Of a stretch of 64,000 nucleotides of DNA, positions 60,870 through 64,000 are shown one piece after another. Source of the DNA: UA16 sp042095135 (GTDB taxonomy: Bacteria > Bacteroidota > Bacteroidia > Flavobacteriales_D > Sanyastnellaceae); NCBI GenBank assembly GCA_042095135.1, contig JBELBV010000005.1, positions 1-64,000 of the forward strand, in the 5' to 3' direction. The position numbers were made by a program, and so were the translations under genes. The notes beneath the pieces are model-generated. The model did no database searches, was not told where the DNA came from, and saw only the letters and a list, made by a program, of their open reading frames with translations. Numbering within the stretch: position 1 is the stretch's first letter; each line of letters begins with the position of its first letter.

Positions 60870-62100
60870 CGCGCAAAGCTTCTACAGGTCGAATGGAGAC
60901 AGCGCGCAACGCCGGCCCGATGGCGCTGATGACACCCACAAATACGAGTACCCCCAAGGCCAACAACGCCGAACGGAAATCAACGCGCGGGTTGCTGAAA
61001 AATTCATGGTCGACGAACGGCGCGATTCCTTGGAGCAACCACGTGCCGGCTAACAGCCCGATGCACCCGGAGATCAGCATGAGAAACACCGCCTCTTGCA
61101 CTATTTGGGAAACGATGCTGCCACTGGTGGCGCCCAGCGCCTTTCGCACCCCGATTTCTTTGGTTCGTTCGCGGACCACAATGGCCATAATATTGGCCAC
61201 CCCCATGGCTCCCGCCAACAAGGTCATCATTCCGACAAACCAGACAAACAAGCGAATGCCTCCGAAGATCTGGCGGAACATCTCTGCCTCCTCGTTGCGG
61301 TTGTCCACCCACACGCCTTCCGCGTCGTCCGGGTGAACCACCAATCGGTCCTTGAGCCAAGAGGTCAAAGACGCCGTTGCGTCCCGGGTCTCATCGATGG
61401 AAGCTTCCCCAGTGCCGATGGCCACACGGCTCACCACGTCGCTGTTCGAAAACAGTTTTTGCGCGGTGGTGAACGGCACGTAAACGCTTCTGTTTTCCCA
61501 CCGGGAACCGGTCTGATTGAATGTTCCCACAACGGCAAATTGAATGCCGCGCACCTGAATCAAAGCGCCCACGGCATCTTTCGGTTGGGTCCCTCGGGGC
61601 CACAAGTCTTCCAACACTTGTCCACCGATAACCGCCACCTTGCGTTGTTGGTCGATGTCACGCACGCTGACGAATCGGCCTGCAGTGAGGTTCACCTGTC
61701 CAATTTCCTGTTGGTCGGGATCCACCCCGCGCACGCCGTACGATCCTTGCTCGCTGTTGAATCGGACCGTCGAACCCCAGCGGTACACCAGTCGGCTCCA
61801 TGCCGGAACCGTATCCAACTGGCCCTGCATAGCCTGTTCGTCGGCATTGTGCAACTCAACCCTTCGATTCGGCTTGCGGCCTCGAAACGCGAGTTGAGCA
61901 TTGCCCGTCCGAACCTGCATGAGGTTCGCCGCATTGTCGCCAAAGGTTTGTTTCACGCCTGATTCCAATCCTGAACCCAGGCCTTGCATGACGACCAAGA
62001 TGAAGATGCCCAAGGCAATGCTCAAGCCTGTGAGTCCGGTGCGCAGCGGGTTGCTGAGCACGGTATGGAAAATCTCCAGCCAAGTATCCCGGTCTACCAT
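60862..62100 (-). CDS. MacB-like ABC transporter permease (first)
   Basis: The 412-residue protein has the same plan: N-terminal helix (LTGLSIALGIFILVVMQGLG), periplasmic MacB_PCD domain, and FtsX domain with FVGMMTLLAGAMGVANIMAI, VRERTKEIGVRKALGATSGS and the SIRPVEALRDE end. ATG 62100 (MVDRDTW) is used because the earlier in-frame start lies inside the ATPase gene. It is 8 bases after the ATPase stop. Confidence 0.92.
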   Translation of the reverse strand: MVDRDTWLEIFHTVLSNPLRTGLTGLSIALGIFILVVMQGLGSGLESGVKQTFGDNAANLMQVRTGNAQLAFRGRKPNRRVELHNADEQAMQGQLDTVPAWSRLVYRWGSTVRFNSEQGSYGVRGVDPDQQEIGQVNLTAGRFVSVRDIDQQRKVAVIGGQVLEDLWPRGTQPKDAVGALIQVRGIQFAVVGTFNQTGSRWENRSVYVPFTTAQKLFSNSDVVSRVAIGTGEASIDETRDATASLTSWLKDRLVVHPDDAEGVWVDNRNEEAEMFRQIFGGIRLFVWFVGMMTLLAGAMGVANIMAIVVRERTKEIGVRKALGATSGSIVSQIVQEAVFLMLISGCIGLLAGTWLLQGIAPFVDHEFFSNPRVDFRSALLALGVLVFVGVISAIGPALRAVSIRPVEALRDE

Positions 62101-62108
62101 GGTCTTCT

Positions 62109-62774
62109 TTAGGCTCCTTCGATCCGACCGTCCTTCAAACGGATGATGCGGTCGCATTGATCGGCAATTTCATTTTCGTGGGTGACCACCACAATGGTGA
62201 TTCCCTCCTTGTTGATTTCCTTGAGCAGTGCCATGACCTCATCGGAAGTCACCGAGTCGAGCGCGCCCGTCGGTTCATCCGCTAGGATGACCTTCGGACT
62301 GGCAATCAAGGCACGGGCGATGGCCACGCGCTGTTTTTGCCCGCCACTCATTTGGTTGGGCAGGTGTTCAGCCCAATCTGCTAGACCCACTTTCTGCAAA
62401 TACGCGAAAGCCTTGGCCTGTCGCTCCTTCCGAGGTACGCCTTGATAGTACAATGGAAGTGCTACGTTTTCAAGGGCAGTTTTGTAGCTGATCAAATTGA
62501 AACTTTGAAATACAAATCCCAAGAAGTCACTCCGGTAGCGGGCTGCAGATTTTTCGGATAGGCCGCTCATGTTTTGCCCATTGAGCACGTACGAGCCCTC
62601 GTCGAAATCATCCAGTAGTCCCAAGACGTTCAGAAGCGTCGATTTACCGGAACCGCTGGACCCCATGATGGCCACCAACTCACCTTCTGAAATCGTGCAA
62701 TCGATGCCCTTGAGCACAGTAAGCAATTGGCTTCCGGTCTGGTAAGCCTTGCGAATGGACTTCAACTCTATCAC
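62109..62774 (-). CDS. ABC transporter ATP-binding protein (MacB/LolD type)
   Basis: The 221-residue ATPase has Walker A GSSGSGKST, Q-loop FVFQSFNLIS, signature MSGGQKQR, Walker B VILADEP and the LDSVTSDEVMALL D-loop region with H-loop VVVTHE. It powers the two permeases that follow. No ATG starts the domain. GTG at 62774 (VIELKSIRKAYQ) fits the family start and has a TATCTTG box 12 bases upstream; a TTG at 62798 overlapping the hutH stop is the alternative. It is first of the four-gene export operon. Confidence 0.93.
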   Translation of the reverse strand: MIELKSIRKAYQTGSQLLTVLKGIDCTISEGELVAIMGSSGSGKSTLLNVLGLLDDFDEGSYVLNGQNMSGLSEKSAARYRSDFLGFVFQSFNLISYKTALENVALPLYYQGVPRKERQAKAFAYLQKVGLADWAEHLPNQMSGGQKQRVAIARALIASPKVILADEPTGALDSVTSDEVMALLKEINKEGITIVVVTHENEIADQCDRIIRLKDGRIEGA

Positions 62775-62778
62775 GTCA

Positions 62779-62786
62779 GCAAGATA
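62779..62786 (-). promoter_or_regulatory. -7-like box (TATCTTGC) of the ABC export operon, leaderless spacing
   Basis: The minus-strand box starts 12 bases before the GTG at 62774, just after the hutH stop codon. It suggests the operon has its own promoter. Confidence 0.45.
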
Positions 62787-62794
62787 ACCCGTGC

Positions 62795-64000
62795 TCAAGC
62801 GTTGTGTTCGGCACCTTCTGACAATTCACGTGAAAACATCCAATCGCGCGCCGCCAACAGGTGGGGATGCAAGTAGGCATCGGCTGCTATGAAAGGAACT
62901 ACCCGACGCAACGATCGCTGCAAGCCCGCCAAAGCGGGTGCCATGCCTTCGGACGCACGCAGGTCGCAGGCTTGGGCCGCCGTCATGCACTCGATGGCAA
63001 GCACTTGTTCCACATTATCCAATATTTTCCAGAGCTTGAGTGCGGCATTCGCCCCCATGCTCACGTGGTCTTCTTGGCCATTGCTGCTGTCGATGGTGTC
63101 CACCACATTCGGCGTACAGAGCTGCTTGTTTTGCGACACCAAGGATGCCGCGGTGTATTGGGGAATCATGAAGCCGCTGTTCAGGCCAGGGTCTACGGCC
63201 AAGAACGCCGGAAGCCCTTGCTTGCCCGACAATAACTTATACGTCCGGCGTTCCGAAATGCTGCCCCATTCGTGCGCGGCTAGGGCGAGGGCCTCCAATT
63301 GAAGGGCCAACGGTTGGCCGTGAAAATTGCCCCCTGACAGCACTTTGTCCTCTTCTGGGAAAATGAGCGGGTTGTCGGTGACGGCGTTGACCTCATTCTC
63401 CAGAACCGCCCGAGCAGCCGCCAGCGAATTACGGCTGGCCCCGTGCACCTGAGGAGTGCACCGGAACGAATACGGATCTTGAATCTGGGTGTGGGGCACA
63501 GCTTGCCACTCGCTCCCATTCAGCCAGTCCGTTACGTTGCGTGCCACCAATTCAGCGTTGGATTGGTTGCGTACCTGATGAATGGCAGGATCAAACGGCT
63601 CAATCCGCCCGTGCCAGGCCTCGAGCGACCAAGCGCACAAGGCATCCGCCCAATCCGCAATCCGCTCCAACCGTTCCAACGCCATGACCCCATAGGCCAG
63701 CATTAGCTGGGTGCCGTTGATCAAGGCGAGGCCTTCCTTGGCTCCCAAATCCAAGGGCTTCCATCCTTTGGCGGCAAGGACTTCGCCAGAGGGAACGGGG
63801 GTCCCCTCAATCAGCACTTCGCCCTCGCCAATCAAGGGCAGCACCATGTGACTCAATGGTGCCAGGTCACCGCTCGCACCAAGGGAGCCTTGAGAAGGCA
63901 CCAAGGGAAACAGGTTCGCGTTCCAATGATCCACGAGGCGCTGCACGGTTTCCAACTGGACGCCACTGTGCCCTTTTCCCAGTGATTTGATTTTGAGCAA
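62795..64000 (-). CDS. hutH: Histidine ammonia-lyase, C-terminal 401 residues (start outside window)
   Basis: The enzyme removes ammonia from histidine to give urocanate, the first step of histidine breakdown. The Ala-Ser-Gly triad that forms the MIO cofactor lies at GASGDLAPLSHMVLP (Ser at local residue 43, about 143 in full-length enzymes, so about 100 residues are missing). Later motifs are NGTQLMLAYG, DPYSFRCTPQVHGASR, LSGGNFHGQPLAL and SNGQEDHVSMGANAA. It ends 20 bases before the ABC ATPase start. hutI and ftcD are 17 kb away on the same strand. Confidence 0.93.
   Translation of the reverse strand: MLKIKSLGKGHSGVQLETVQRLVDHWNANLFPLVPSQGSLGASGDLAPLSHMVLPLIGEGEVLIEGTPVPSGEVLAAKGWKPLDLGAKEGLALINGTQLMLAYGVMALERLERIADWADALCAWSLEAWHGRIEPFDPAIHQVRNQSNAELVARNVTDWLNGSEWQAVPHTQIQDPYSFRCTPQVHGASRNSLAAARAVLENEVNAVTDNPLIFPEEDKVLSGGNFHGQPLALQLEALALAAHEWGSISERRTYKLLSGKQGLPAFLAVDPGLNSGFMIPQYTAASLVSQNKQLCTPNVVDTIDSSNGQEDHVSMGANAALKLWKILDNVEQVLAIECMTAAQACDLRASEGMAPALAGLQRSLRRVVPFIAADAYLHPHLLAARDWMFSRELSEGAEHNA

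Overview
The window comes from a Bacteroidota chromosome, most like a marine Flavobacteriales-type lineage with fairly high GC (mid-50s percent by eye). The evidence is type IX secretion (T9SS) sorting domains of both A and B type, a PorE-like OmpA protein, an S46 dipeptidyl-peptidase, recF next to a DUF721 gene, DUF4199 and DUF6438 proteins, an S16 protein with an Ala/Glu/Pro tail, an almost complete lack of Shine-Dalgarno sequences, and many copies of the Bacteroidota -7 promoter element TAnnTTTG. No phage, insertion sequence, CRISPR array, tRNA or rRNA gene was seen, and no gene-free stretch exceeds 300 bases.

Layout. 1-2367: 3' end of rpsP, rimM, a PIN-PhoH ATPase. 2382-5944 (minus): a pentaheme cytochrome c with a T9SS tail, DUF721, recF. 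6007-13090: TPR membrane protein, ribH, a GT22-like membrane glycosyltransferase, two M1 peptidases flanking bioY. 13159-19040 (minus): ECF sigma factor, a membrane PKD protein that is a candidate anti-sigma factor, and a 1269-residue T9SS type B protein. 19179-23364: mnmA and a 982-residue modular T9SS type A protein. 23414-24942 (minus): GT2 glycosyltransferase and DUF4199. 24987-25083: SRP RNA, then accC and a convergent class III-like sirtuin. 27378-38961: a tightly overlapping run of exonuclease, ccmB, ccmC, ccmD, ccmE, ccmF, DUF2520, KdsC-like phosphatase, yidC, DUF6438 lipoprotein and S46 peptidase. 39037-42791: ppc (minus), trmD, rplS. 42859-45863 (minus): ftcD and hutI. 45909-50499: aroC, a DAACS symporter, a PorE-like protein. 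50665-58461: a large TPR protein and a partner beta-barrel, gyrB, SDR. 58465-64000 (minus): hutH (cut by the window edge) and a MacA/MacB-like four-gene export operon.

Themes. Histidine catabolism (hutH, hutI, ftcD), peptide use (two M1 and one S46 peptidase) and a dicarboxylate/glutamate-type symporter suggest amino-acid and peptide growth with ppc anaplerosis. The ccm operon has a CxxxY-type CcmE and could mature the heme-bearing T9SS cargo protein at 2382-4406. Envelope biogenesis is prominent (yidC, SRP RNA, KdsC-like phosphatase, glycosyltransferases, PorE-like protein, TPR/barrel pair).

The most notable signal is regulatory. At eight genes a TAnnTT(T)G-like box starts exactly 12 bases before the start codon. 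The SRP RNA promoter places transcription start 11 bases after the first base of the same box, so these mRNAs should be leaderless. Two of the eight use GTG starts, and five others form a second class with boxes 26-27 bases upstream. This reading comes from pattern alone and has not been tested by experiment.
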